A stretch of DNA of 7,472 nt from the NCBI GenBank assembly GCA_036675505.1, contig JAKFEW010000016.1, forward strand, positions 1 to 7,472, given 5' to 3'. Each line of letters opens with the position of its first letter. Positions within the stretch are counted from its first letter, which is position 1. The notes beneath the pieces are model-generated. The model was not told where the DNA came from. It searched no databases and saw nothing but the letters and a program-made list of their open reading frames with translations. Source of the DNA: JAKFEW01 sp036675505. GTDB lineage: Bacteria; Cyanobacteriota; Sericytochromatia; S15B-MN24; JAQBPE01. Made by a program: the position numbers and the translations under genes. Positions 1 through 6,842 of this stretch are shown here, piece after piece.

Positions 1-57
1 TTGACCGCGTAGATCGGGTTGACCAAATAATTGACGAGCCAGCCCACGACCGGGATG
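1..57. repeat. Terminal direct repeat, left copy (identical to 7416-7472)
   Basis: These 57 bases reappear without a mismatch as the last 57 bases of the window, in the same orientation. They lie inside the LURP-one-related reading frame and not in a spacer. Joining the two ends through the repeat gives one uninterrupted 195-codon frame, so the repeat is best read as the overlap of a circular (or tandemly repeated) sequence of 7415 unique bases. Confidence 0.97.
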
Positions 58-428
58 TTCGACGTCAGGCCTTCCACGACCTTGGCCCAGGGGTTCTCCT
101 CGGCGATCGTCAGCACGACCTGGTCGTTGCCGTCGCGGATCTGGTAGCTGGCCTTCCAGAGCGACTTCATGCCCTGCCGCTTGATCGACCCGAGCGTGCC
201 GCCCCGCCCGTCGGTGAAGCTGTAGGCGGCGGAGAAGTCGATCACGCGGTCGGCCTTGATCGTGAAGCGCTGCTCGTTCTGGGAGTCGTCGGCGAAGACC
301 GCGATGTTCTCCTTGAGCTTGAACATCTTCTGCTTCACGTAGAAGACGGGGTTGCCGGACGCGTCGGTCACGTAGATCTGCGTGGCGAGGGCCAGGACTT
401 TGAAGCGGAGCTGCAACGGGAATTGCAT
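1..428 (-). CDS. LURP-one-related/YxjI-like protein, N-terminal part (3' end cut by window edge)
   Basis: The ATG at 428 is preceded by an AAGGA Shine-Dalgarno (435-439) six bases upstream. The frame is open to base 1 and continues at the other end of the window. The joined protein is 195 aa. Residues about 17-98 carry the pattern I recognise from the LURP-one-related/YxjI family (tubby C-terminal or phospholipid-scramblase-like beta-barrel fold): 'VFYVKQKMFKLKENIAVF', then 'IKADRVIDFSAAYSF', 'GTLGSIKRQGMKSLWKASYQI'. There is no signal peptide and it is probably cytosolic or membrane-associated. The biochemical role of bacterial members is not established; plant LURP1 is defence-linked and scramblase relatives bind lipid, but neither function should be transferred directly. 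It is transcribed divergently from the ankyrin gene. Confidence 0.85.
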   Translation of the reverse strand, partial: MQFPLQLRFKVLALATQIYVTDASGNPVFYVKQKMFKLKENIAVFADDSQNEQRFTIKADRVIDFSAAYSFTDGRGGTLGSIKRQGMKSLWKASYQIRDGNDQVVLTIAEENPWAKVVEGLTSNIPVVGWLVNYLVNPIYAV

Positions 429-434
429 GGGCCA

Positions 435-439
435 TCCTT
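435..439 (-). promoter_or_regulatory. Shine-Dalgarno of the LURP-one-related gene
   Basis: AAGGA on the minus strand lies six bases before the ATG at 428. It selects that ATG over the ATG at 435, which is out of frame and overlaps the SD itself. Confidence 0.7.
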
Positions 440-678
440 GTCGATGCCGGGGTGGGAGGTGCATCCCTCGCTCGCTTACCCGGGTACGGGGCGTTGGCCA
501 CGGGGTACCAGTCGCTCGCCCGGGTGCGCCGCATACCACCTCGGCCTCCGCGAGCGGCCGCCACCATGATCCTGGTCAGTCGCGGCACCGGGGGGAGAGA
601 TAGCGGCCGAGCAGCGGTGGGTATATGCCCGGTTCGTGCGGCGTGGCGCCTTCGCTGATCAGGCCGGCGAACCCGGGC

Positions 679-686
679 AGGAGGAA
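679..686 (+). promoter_or_regulatory. Shine-Dalgarno that fixes the ankyrin gene start
   Basis: AGGAGGAA, with the GGAGG core six bases before the ATG at 691. An upstream in-frame ATG at 625 has no comparable site and would put 22 non-hydrophobic residues in front of a clean signal peptide. Confidence 0.8.
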
Positions 687-690
687 TACC

Positions 691-1479
691 ATGGTCCGCA
701 GCTTCTCGGTCGCCGTCGTCGCGCTAACGATCGCGCTTGGGCTCGCGACCCCGCCGGCCCGCGCCGAGGGCGGCGACGACCTCGCCGGCGCGCTCGCCAG
801 AGGGACGGCCGAGGAGGTCGAGGCCCTCCTGGCGAAGGGCGCCGACGTCAACCGGGCGGACGGCGAGGGGCACACGCCGCTCATGTGGGCCGTCGGCAAG
901 AACGACGTGGCGCTCGTGAAGGTCCTCCTGCGCTACGGCGCGGACGTCCATAGGCGCACGCGGTACGGCCGCAGCGCCCTCGATATGGCGAAGGCCTACA
1001 ACAACCCGGAGATCCAGCGCCTGCTGGGCGAGCAGGCCCGGCCCACGCCGGCCGCCCCGGAACCCCGGCTCGCCTCCTCGCTGGCCGTCGTACAGCGCGT
1101 CGCGGCCGGGCAAATCGACTACGTCGACGCGACCGGCGCCGCCCACACGGCCGCCCTGCCGGCCCCCAAGGACCCGTGGCTGGCCGGCGGCACGTCGCTG
1201 CTCGCGCCCGGCCTGGGGGAAATCCTGAACGGCGACCACCTCCTCGGCGGCTCTCTCCTGGCGGCCAACGTCGCGGCATTCTTGCTGCAGGCCTACGCGG
1301 GGCCCGGCACCCAGGCCCTCTTCGCCGCGACCCGGGTCGCCGTCAACGCGGGTTCCGTGGCCGGAGCGGCCTGGCGGGCCGAGCAGCTCAACCGCGATCG
1401 TCAGGCCATGCTCTCGATCGGCGCGGGCGCCGTCCCGACGCGCGAGCAGCAGGAGCTGCTCGACCGCTACCGGCCGTGA
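691..1479 (+). CDS. Exported ankyrin-repeat protein with hydrophobic C-terminal segment
   Basis: The protein is 262 aa. Residues 1-25 form a Sec signal peptide (Arg3, hydrophobic core VAVVALTIALGLA, cleavage expected after 'ARA' at 25). Residues about 28-115 contain ankyrin repeats: the helix-loop motif 'EVEALLAKGADVNRADGEGHTPLM', written in part as EALLAKGADVN (44-54) and HTPLMWAV (61-68), then LVKVLLRYGADVH (75-87) and GRSALDMAKAYNN (93-105). About two full repeats plus caps are visible. A P/A-rich hinge follows (116-127). Residues 168-225 are hydrophobic and include 'SLLAPGLGEILNGDHLLGG', which resembles the PGLGQ-x-x-NG hairpin seen in small TM2/DUF5683-like membrane segments, so the C-terminus may anchor the protein in the inner membrane with the ankyrin part in the periplasm. 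It lies 26 bp upstream of the peptidase gene, in the same operon. Ankyrin repeats bind protein partners; the partner is unknown, and the linked peptidase is a candidate. Confidence 0.88.
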   Translation: MVRSFSVAVVALTIALGLATPPARAEGGDDLAGALARGTAEEVEALLAKGADVNRADGEGHTPLMWAVGKNDVALVKVLLRYGADVHRRTRYGRSALDMAKAYNNPEIQRLLGEQARPTPAAPEPRLASSLAVVQRVAAGQIDYVDATGAAHTAALPAPKDPWLAGGTSLLAPGLGEILNGDHLLGGSLLAANVAAFLLQAYAGPGTQALFAATRVAVNAGSVAGAAWRAEQLNRDRQAMLSIGAGAVPTREQQELLDRYRP

Positions 1480-1491
1480 AACCGGCCCCCG

Positions 1492-1499
1492 AAGGAGGA
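1492..1499 (+). promoter_or_regulatory. Strong Shine-Dalgarno supporting a TTG start
   Basis: AAGGAGGA has its GGAGG core seven bases before the TTG at 1506. No ATG or GTG of the same frame lies nearby, and translation from this TTG immediately produces a lipoprotein signal peptide. The site therefore decides the start of the peptidase gene. Confidence 0.85.
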
Positions 1500-1505
1500 A
1501 CCGCC

Positions 1506-3893
1506 TTGCATCGTCGGACATGGCTGATCGCCACCTGCTTGACCACCCTATCGGGCTGCGCGCTCGTGCCCACGTCGATCCTGACGGGCGCCCCGGGCCT
1601 CGGCGGCTCGCCCGGTGTCGGCGCGACGGCGGGCTCGGTCCCGGTCGCCGTCGCGGCGCCGACGCCGCGGCCGGTCACGCTGAGCAACCCCTACCTCCAA
1701 CCCGTGGACGTGGCGGTCGCCGCGGCCGCGGAGCCGACCAAGGAGGCCGTGCAGCAGGTGCTGACCCTGACGCGCGGCGACGAAATCGAGAAGCTGCCGG
1801 CCGAGGCGGGCACCCGCTCCCTGAAGGTGATCAAGCAATCCGAGACGAGCGCCTGGGCGCTGCTCGGCGCCGACTTCGAGGAGAAGGAAGGGACGGGCTG
1901 CGCCTCCCCGGCGGACGAGGCGGCGCTGGTCCTGGCGCATCCCGGCCTGGTCGCGTACCTCCCGGTGTACGGCGCGCGCCCCGCCGCCGCCTACCGGCTG
2001 GCGACCTTGCCGCCGCAGGTCGACTTGCGGCCCATCATGCCCCAGGTGCGGGATCAAGGCGACCGACCCACGTGCGTGGCGTTCTCGACCGTGGGGATCC
2101 TGGACTACCTCTACGCGAAGGGCACCGGCGCCCCGAGCAAGTTGGCCTCGCCGCAATTCCTGAACTGGCTCTACCACGGCGTCTGCAAGAGCCAGCTCCA
2201 GCCGGAGAGCCTCTGGATCGACACGGGCACCTTCACGCCGGCCCTGCTCGCGCTGCTGCGCGAGCAGGGCAACCCGTCCTGGCCGTACGTCCCGCCGGGG
2301 CTCGGCACCTTGTCCGAGGGCCACGCCAAGTACACCAAATTGCCGCCCGACGGCGCGCCGACCTGGTCGTACGAGGCGGCGGCCGCGAGCCACTTTTCGA
2401 AGAGCCTCTCGGACAAGCTCGTGGCGGGCGAGACCTTCACCAGCCAGGGCGCAGCGTTCGTCGGCGTGGTCGCGAACGTGGCGAGCCTGCGAGCCGCCCT
2501 CGCGGGCGAACAGCCGGTCCAGGTGGCCGTCCCGATCTACGTGCCGGACTGGTACAACCCGCCCATGGCGCAGCAGGGCCACATGCCGGAGCTCGACGCC
2601 GCGAAGCTGGCCGACAAGGCGAACATCGGCTACCACTCGGTGGTGCTGGTCGGCTACGAGCCTGACGCGACGGCGCCCGGCGGCGGCTGGTTTCTCGTGC
2701 GCAACAGCTGGGGCGCCAACTGGGGCCTCAAGGGGCATTGCCGGCTGTCATACGACTACGTGACGTCCTTCGGCTACGGCTTCTACCTGGCGGCGCCCTA
2801 CGACCAATCGTTCCAGGCCGTGTACCCGATGAACGTCCCGAAGAAGCCTGCGGCCCCGACGCCGGGCCCGTCGCCCAGCGTGACGCCAGCCCCGTCACCC
2901 TCGCCCACCTCGTTGCCGTCGCCGTCGCCTTCCATCGTCCCGAGCGTCCTCCCGAGCGTCCTCCCGAGCGCAGAACCGAGTGCGAGCCCGGGGCCGACGA
3001 CGAAGCTCACCCTGACGGAGCTGGGGCGCACGCCAATCGGCGACGAGGCGTTCGATCTCGAGCTCGACGCCGCCGGCAACGCCTGGGTCACCTACCCGGA
3101 TATCGGCAAGTGCCACGCGATGAAGATCGCGCCGGACGGCACGGTGCTCGGCTCTCAGGTGATCAGCACCAGCGCCTACCGCGTCGTGCTCGACGCCGCT
3201 GGCGCCCCATGGATCGCCGTCGACGCGAAGGACGGGCGGCAAATCACGACGATCTCCGCCTCTGGCGAGATCCAGACCGCACTGACCTACACCGGCGCGT
3301 ACATGACCGGCTTCGCGTTCGACCCCGACGGCGGCCTGTGGACCGCGCTCGCCGGCCACCTGGTGAAGCAGGCGCAGGACGGCACCGAGCTGCTCAGCAC
3401 GCCGATGGAATGGCCCGCCCCTCCGGAGCTCGACCCGAAGGGCCGCGTCTGGGTCAGCACCCAGGTCAAGGATGGGAGCGGGCAGGCCGTGTCGGGCCTG
3501 GTCGCGGTCTCGCGCACGGACGGCAAGATCGTGAAGCAATTCCCGCTCGAGGCGAACGGCAGCGTCCGGATCGGCCCGACGGGCGAGCTGTACGTGGTGC
3601 AGGCGACGAGCCGGAAGGTGGCCCACGTCTCGGAGGACGGCGCGGTGCTGGCGACGGTGCCCTACGGCTCGCCGGAGGAGCTCGCGCCGCTCTGGCCCGC
3701 GATCGCCTTCGATCCGGCCGGCAACGTCTGGATGGCGAAGGGCACCGCCCTGACGAAGTACGGACCCGACTTCGAGCCCCTCGCGGGGTTCCCGCTGCCT
3801 GAAGGCGCCAACTGCGTCGCCGTTTCCCCGTCAGGCCTCGTGTGGGCCACGACGCTCACCGACCAGGTCGTCCGGTTCCAGCTGAAGCCGTAG
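1506..3893 (+). CDS. Lipoprotein: papain-like (C1) cysteine peptidase fused to a seven-bladed beta-propeller
   Basis: The protein is 795 aa, started by TTG. Residues 1-18 are a lipoprotein signal (HRR, hydrophobic core, lipobox LSGC with Cys18), so it is probably membrane-anchored and faces the periplasm or the outside. Residues about 60-168 may be an inhibitory propeptide (inference from position only). The papain-fold domain spans about 170-432: Gln184 in VRDQG (oxyanion hole), nucleophile Cys190 in PTCVAFS, His377 in GYHSVVLVGYE, Asn400 in FLVRNSWGANWG. All expected catalytic residues are present. A Pro/Ser-rich linker (445-498) includes a 12-bp tandem DNA repeat at 2941-2970. Residues 500-795 hold seven copies of a D-x-x-G-x-x-W-type turn (at 521, 563, 607, 643, 690, 736, 774; copy five has Y), 36-47 residues apart, as in NHL/virginiamycin-lyase-like propellers. 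The propeller probably binds a surface ligand or substrate. It is the second gene of the operon with the ankyrin protein. The substrate is unknown. Confidence 0.92.
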   Translation: MHRRTWLIATCLTTLSGCALVPTSILTGAPGLGGSPGVGATAGSVPVAVAAPTPRPVTLSNPYLQPVDVAVAAAAEPTKEAVQQVLTLTRGDEIEKLPAEAGTRSLKVIKQSETSAWALLGADFEEKEGTGCASPADEAALVLAHPGLVAYLPVYGARPAAAYRLATLPPQVDLRPIMPQVRDQGDRPTCVAFSTVGILDYLYAKGTGAPSKLASPQFLNWLYHGVCKSQLQPESLWIDTGTFTPALLALLREQGNPSWPYVPPGLGTLSEGHAKYTKLPPDGAPTWSYEAAAASHFSKSLSDKLVAGETFTSQGAAFVGVVANVASLRAALAGEQPVQVAVPIYVPDWYNPPMAQQGHMPELDAAKLADKANIGYHSVVLVGYEPDATAPGGGWFLVRNSWGANWGLKGHCRLSYDYVTSFGYGFYLAAPYDQSFQAVYPMNVPKKPAAPTPGPSPSVTPAPSPSPTSLPSPSPSIVPSVLPSVLPSAEPSASPGPTTKLTLTELGRTPIGDEAFDLELDAAGNAWVTYPDIGKCHAMKIAPDGTVLGSQVISTSAYRVVLDAAGAPWIAVDAKDGRQITTISASGEIQTALTYTGAYMTGFAFDPDGGLWTALAGHLVKQAQDGTELLSTPMEWPAPPELDPKGRVWVSTQVKDGSGQAVSGLVAVSRTDGKIVKQFPLEANGSVRIGPTGELYVVQATSRKVAHVSEDGAVLATVPYGSPEELAPLWPAIAFDPAGNVWMAKGTALTKYGPDFEPLAGFPLPEGANCVAVSPSGLVWATTLTDQVVRFQLKP
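2941..2970 (+). repeat. 12-bp tandem repeat in the Pro/Ser linker
   Basis: The unit CGAGCGTCCTCC occurs twice in full plus six bases of a third, encoding repeated PSVL/PSA steps of the linker. It is coding, in frame, and would let linker length vary by four residues. Confidence 0.85.
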
Positions 3894-3929
3894 GGACAGG
3901 GGCGGCGGCGGGCGGGCCGTCCTTGTCCC
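3893..3929. terminator. Possible bidirectional hairpin between convergent genes
   Basis: GGGACAGGG (3893-3901) can pair with CCTTGTCCC (3921-3929) with one G-T wobble around a 19-nt GC-rich loop. It sits in the 48-bp gap between the converging stops of the peptidase and the repeat lipoprotein. There is no U-tract, so termination is inferred mainly from position. Confidence 0.35.
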
Positions 3930-3941
3930 CGCATCCCACGG

Positions 3942-5513
3942 CTAGCCGGGCACGCAGGTCGGAACGGGCTCGGGCGAGGCCTCGGCCTCATCCGCGATCG
4001 CCGCCCGCAGCGCCTTGCGCATCCGTGCCTCGACCTCCTCGCCCACGAGTCCAGGTACCAGGGCGACGAACAGCGAGCCACCCGCGGCCTTCACGTCTTC
4101 CGTGTAGTTCGTCGGAAGCCCGAGGTCCGCCAGCACCGGCGCGGCCTGCTCCAGGGTCACGAGGTCGTTGGTCGTGAAGTACGTCGCGACAAGCATCTCC
4201 GTGAGGTCCGCGGGCTTGCGAACCACGAACGGCGGGCCGCTTCCGCGATCGCGGTTGGCGGCCGCGAGGTAGGGCTGACCGTCGAAGTAGGCCGGATCGG
4301 CGTCAAGGCGCGTGGCCACGGCGGCCTCGATCTCCCCGAGGATCCGGGCGAGCGCCGGCAACGCGCGGCCACGCGCCGTCGACCGCTTGCCGTAGCGCGG
4401 CTCGATGTCGACCACGTCGAAGTCCGTGCCGGCAATCGCCACCTCGGCGAAGCGCGCCAATACGCGCAACCGCGACGGGCGCGGCAAGGCCAGGAAGGAC
4501 GCGTCGAAGACGTCGCGGTAGGTCTCCACCACGAGCTCGAAGGCCGCCGCCGAGGATTTCGCTTCCTCCTCGGCGACCGGGGGGGGCTTGCAGGGATCCG
4601 GATCGAGGATTTCCGCCAGGCGCGAGGTGATCGCGCGGCGCAAGTACCCCGTGAGGACCGTGGTACCGTCGTCCACCACGAGGTCCGCCCGGGCCCGCAT
4701 GGTCGCGACCAGGTCGACCGCGAGGCGCGGGTCGTCGGTGCCGGGCACGCAGCTGACCACCACCGCCGACTTCGCGAGGCGCGGCGGCACATGGACCTCG
4801 AATTGCCCGTTGGCATCGGTGTAGACGAAGTAGACCGCCAGGCCTGCGCCGTCCACGCCGAGCGGAAGGTAGGCGCCGTCGATCAGGGAGATGACGCCGA
4901 CCGCCATGCCGCCGACCGGCATCGCCTCGGAACGTGCTCCCCCGGACGCCAACAACACTCGGCCAGGTGATAGCGCGGCGAACGCGCCTTCCAACCGGTA
5001 CGTGCCTCGGTCGGAGATGAAGCCGCCGCCCTGATCCGAGATGAAGCCGCCGCCTTGATCCGAAATGAACTTGACCTTGGAGGTCAAGCCCGCGCCGTGG
5101 TGGCTGATGATGCCCGCGCCGCTGCGGTCGATCAGGTTGCGGCCGTTGGTGGCGATGAGCCCGCCGCCACTGTCGGCGATCAGGCCGCCGGCCTTGGTCG
5201 AGAGGAGGCCGCCGCCCTGATCGGAGATAAACACCCCGCCCGTGCCGAGCGCGTACCGCGCGTCGAGCGCGATCGTGCCCCTGAGCTCGATCGAGGCGGC
5301 TGCCGGCTCGCGCAACACGTCCGGGGCGACGGCACCGGGAGGCGTCTCACCTGGTTTCGCCGACGCGCCGGGACGCGGCGACTCGGGCTTCGGTGCTTCG
5401 GGCTGCTTGCGCGCTGCCGGTGGCTTCGACGCCCTGGGGACGTTCGCCGGCTCCGCGCGGTCGCAACTCGCCACCGCGGCGGCCAGCACGATGGCGGCCA
5501 GCGTCGGTCTCAT
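3942..5513 (-). CDS. Lipoprotein with glycine-rich octapeptide repeats and an Ig-like segment
   Basis: The protein is 523 aa. The ATG at 5513 overlaps the stop of the upstream hydrolase gene (ATGA). Residues 1-17 are a lipoprotein signal with lipobox VASC, Cys17. A Pro/Ala/Lys-rich tether follows (about 20-70). Residues 94-171 are ten units of an octapeptide of type G-[LFI]-[IL]-S-D-x-G-G (FISDQGGG appears three times; one unit, 142-147, is two residues short), as expected for a small beta-solenoid or extended surface stalk. Residues about 205-260 resemble a carboxypeptidase-regulatory/Ig-like fold ('YTDANGQFEVHVP'). Residues 265-523 are mostly helical with no family I recognise; Cys255, Cys308 and Cys520 could form disulphides. 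Similar ISxxGGG lipoproteins come to mind from Sericytochromatia-like genomes (memory, not a search). No catalytic motif is seen, so a structural or adhesive surface role is inference. Confidence 0.85.
   Translation of the reverse strand: MRPTLAAIVLAAAVASCDRAEPANVPRASKPPAARKQPEAPKPESPRPGASAKPGETPPGAVAPDVLREPAAASIELRGTIALDARYALGTGGVFISDQGGGLLSTKAGGLIADSGGGLIATNGRNLIDRSGAGIISHHGAGLTSKVKFISDQGGGFISDQGGGFISDRGTYRLEGAFAALSPGRVLLASGGARSEAMPVGGMAVGVISLIDGAYLPLGVDGAGLAVYFVYTDANGQFEVHVPPRLAKSAVVVSCVPGTDDPRLAVDLVATMRARADLVVDDGTTVLTGYLRRAITSRLAEILDPDPCKPPPVAEEEAKSSAAAFELVVETYRDVFDASFLALPRPSRLRVLARFAEVAIAGTDFDVVDIEPRYGKRSTARGRALPALARILGEIEAAVATRLDADPAYFDGQPYLAAANRDRGSGPPFVVRKPADLTEMLVATYFTTNDLVTLEQAAPVLADLGLPTNYTEDVKAAGGSLFVALVPGLVGEEVEARMRKALRAAIADEAEASPEPVPTCVPG
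5001..5234 (-). repeat. Coding octapeptide repeat array, with two almost identical 24-bp units
   Basis: Ten consecutive units, nine of 24 bp and one of 18 bp, encode lipoprotein residues 94-171. The units at 5017-5040 and 5041-5064 differ at only two bases, whereas most others have diverged, which suggests a recent local duplication at the C-terminal end of the array. The periodicity is strictly codon-phased. Confidence 0.9.
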
Positions 5514-6514
5514 CGGTTCGTCGCGCCGCCGGCGATCGGCGTGCGGGCATCGAGCCAATCGAGGACCTCGGAGGTCAGCCGGTTCTTGGTCTGTGGCTCG
5601 AGGTGGAGGCCATGGTACGCGCCTTCGTACGAGCTGAACGTCTTGTCGGCGCCACCCGCGCGTTCGTGGAGCTCGCGGCTACCGCCGTACGCGGAGACGC
5701 GGTCGGCCGTGCCGTGCACGATCAGGAGCGGCTGGTCGACGGCCTCGAGGCGCATGGCGGTCCGGTCGATCGACCGCAACAGCTGGAGCGCCGTGTGGGC
5801 CGGGGCAGGCCGCTGGTGGACCTTCGGGTCGCGGCCCATCGCGGCCACGACCGCGGGGTCACGCGCGAAGTCCTTGTTGGGCAGGTCGAGCGCCGGGAAG
5901 CCCGGGAAGATCGGCGCCACCAGGGTGGCGAGCAGCGTCTTGCCCCTGAGCGTCGCGCGCTCCAGCAGGTTGCCGTCGTACCCGGTGGGACGCACGGCCG
6001 GCGCGGCGAGGATGCCGCCCTGCACCCCGGCCGGGTGGTCCGCGAGGTAGCGCGTGACGATTTGGCCGCCCATGCTGTGGCCGTACACGAAGACGGGAGC
6101 ACCCGGCTGGCGGGCGCGCACGCCCTCCACGAAGGCCTTCAGGTCGTCGACGTAGTCGCCGAAGCCGCGAACCCGCACGCGCGCGCCCGCCGAATCACCG
6201 TGGCCACGCATGTCGTAGGCGTAGACCGCGTAGCCGCGCGCGGCGAGGCAGGTTGCCATCGCGTCGTAGGTGGCGGAATGGTCCTTGAGGCCGTGGTGGA
6301 TCACCAGCACGCCGCGCGTCGCGCCGGCGGGCAACCAGCTCCGCTCGAGCAGCACCGTGCCGTCCGGCGCGGGGAACCGCCGTGCCGCCTTCGTGACGCC
6401 GGGTGCGGAGCCGCCGGGGACGGCGGCGGCAGGCGGCGCGGCAGGCGCCGCGAGACGGGGAGCGGGGGCGGGATGGGAGCGGACGGGCGCGAGGGCCGGG
6501 CGGATGGTGGGCAT
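5510..6514 (-). CDS. Alpha/beta hydrolase, monoacylglycerol-lipase/lysophospholipase type
   Basis: The protein is 334 aa. The ATG at 6514 has GAGGA (6519-6523) four bases upstream. The frame stays open far upstream, but that extension crosses a pseudogene and a hairpin, so this start is preferred. After an Ala/Pro-rich N-terminus (1-42, not a signal peptide) comes the Hydrolase_4-type fold: HHGLKDHSATYD (73-84; oxyanion region), AYDMRGHGDSAG (99-110), nucleophile elbow YGHSMGGQ with Ser147, acid Asp271 in VHGTADRVS, and His301 in YEGAYHGLH. The triad is complete, and the layout matches monoacylglycerol lipase and PldB-like lysophospholipases, which cleave fatty-acyl esters of glycerides. The A/P-rich N-terminus adds about 40 residues to the usual length of roughly 280. 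Its stop overlaps the lipoprotein start by four bases, implying translational coupling. The actual substrate is not visible; a non-lipid ester is possible. Confidence 0.92.
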   Translation of the reverse strand: MPTIRPALAPVRSHPAPAPRLAAPAAPPAAAVPGGSAPGVTKAARRFPAPDGTVLLERSWLPAGATRGVLVIHHGLKDHSATYDAMATCLAARGYAVYAYDMRGHGDSAGARVRVRGFGDYVDDLKAFVEGVRARQPGAPVFVYGHSMGGQIVTRYLADHPAGVQGGILAAPAVRPTGYDGNLLERATLRGKTLLATLVAPIFPGFPALDLPNKDFARDPAVVAAMGRDPKVHQRPAPAHTALQLLRSIDRTAMRLEAVDQPLLIVHGTADRVSAYGGSRELHERAGGADKTFSSYEGAYHGLHLEPQTKNRLTSEVLDWLDARTPIAGGATNR

Positions 6515-6814
6515 GGGGTCCTCGTTCGGGGTGGGAGGGTCGGTGGCGGGGGGGCCGAAGCGGCAGCGCGCCGCCCGAGTGGTTCTTCGTCGGCCGATCC
6601 CCACACCTGGCCGACTTTCCCGTTCCTTACTCTGGTCTTTGCGCTTTCTTAATCTCGTCTCCAGTTCTATAGCCGGCCACAAGGGCGACGGGACGATCGA
6701 CATCGAGGACCTGCGGCAACGGGGGATGGGGACCAAGACGGGACCTCCCTGCAGAACTGAGCTCAGGGGGCCGCCGGCCATTATCCCTCGACCCGAGGGC
6801 TGCCCAAAGTAAGC
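6515..6814. other. Intergenic region upstream of the hydrolase gene
   Basis: I see no gene in these 300 bases. The least GC-rich part (about 6620-6690) probably holds the promoter of the hydrolase-lipoprotein operon. TATAGA on the minus strand (6666-6671) is a possible -10 element, but no good -35 lies at 17 bp. I recognise no protein similarity in any frame, and the open frames crossing it look like by-products of high GC. Confidence 0.45.
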
Positions 6815-6842
6815 TCCCCGCCTGGGATTCCAGGCGGGGAGT
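6815..6842. terminator. Perfect 12-bp hairpin, possible terminator or recombination scar
   Basis: CTCCCCGCCTGG (6815-6826), a GATT loop, and its exact complement (6831-6842). Read on the minus strand it is followed by CTTACTTT, a poor U-tract. It lies at the downstream end of the minus-strand pseudogene segment and before the hydrolase operon, where a terminator would fit. The dehydrogenase-like sequence ends exactly where the stem begins. Confidence 0.5.

Larger units (their letters stand above)
429..690. other. Divergent intergenic region between LURP-one-related and ankyrin genes
   Basis: This 262-bp stretch must hold the promoters for both divergent units. Visible elements are a perfect 10-bp palindrome TACCCGGGTA at 477-486, a second palindrome GGTACC at 504-509, and an AT-rich TATATG at 622-627. 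The last could be a -10 element for the ankyrin operon, but there is no convincing -35 at the usual spacing. I see no convincing small gene: the short open frames here lack ribosome binding sites or recognisable protein sequence. Confidence 0.5.

Noticed and set aside
625..690. Upstream ATG at 625 as the ankyrin gene start
   Set aside because: It lacks a Shine-Dalgarno. The ATG at 691 has AGGAGGAA and opens directly into a signal peptide.
724..1521. Long minus-strand frame opposite the ankyrin and early peptidase genes
   Set aside because: Its translation is Arg/Gly-rich low-complexity sequence with no recognisable motif, and it mirrors a well-supported gene; such frames are common in GC-rich DNA.
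1548..2738. 396-codon minus-strand frame opposite the peptidase gene
   Set aside because: It has no ribosome binding site or family features. The plus strand carries a complete catalytic peptidase here.
5017..5064. CRISPR-like or iteron-like direct repeats
   Set aside because: The repeats are contiguous, codon-phased and part of a 10-unit coding array in a lipoprotein, with no spacers.
5393..6652. 419-codon plus-strand frame opposite the hydrolase gene
   Set aside because: The sequence is His/Arg/Gly-rich and shadow-like. The opposite strand encodes an intact GHSMGG hydrolase with a full triad.
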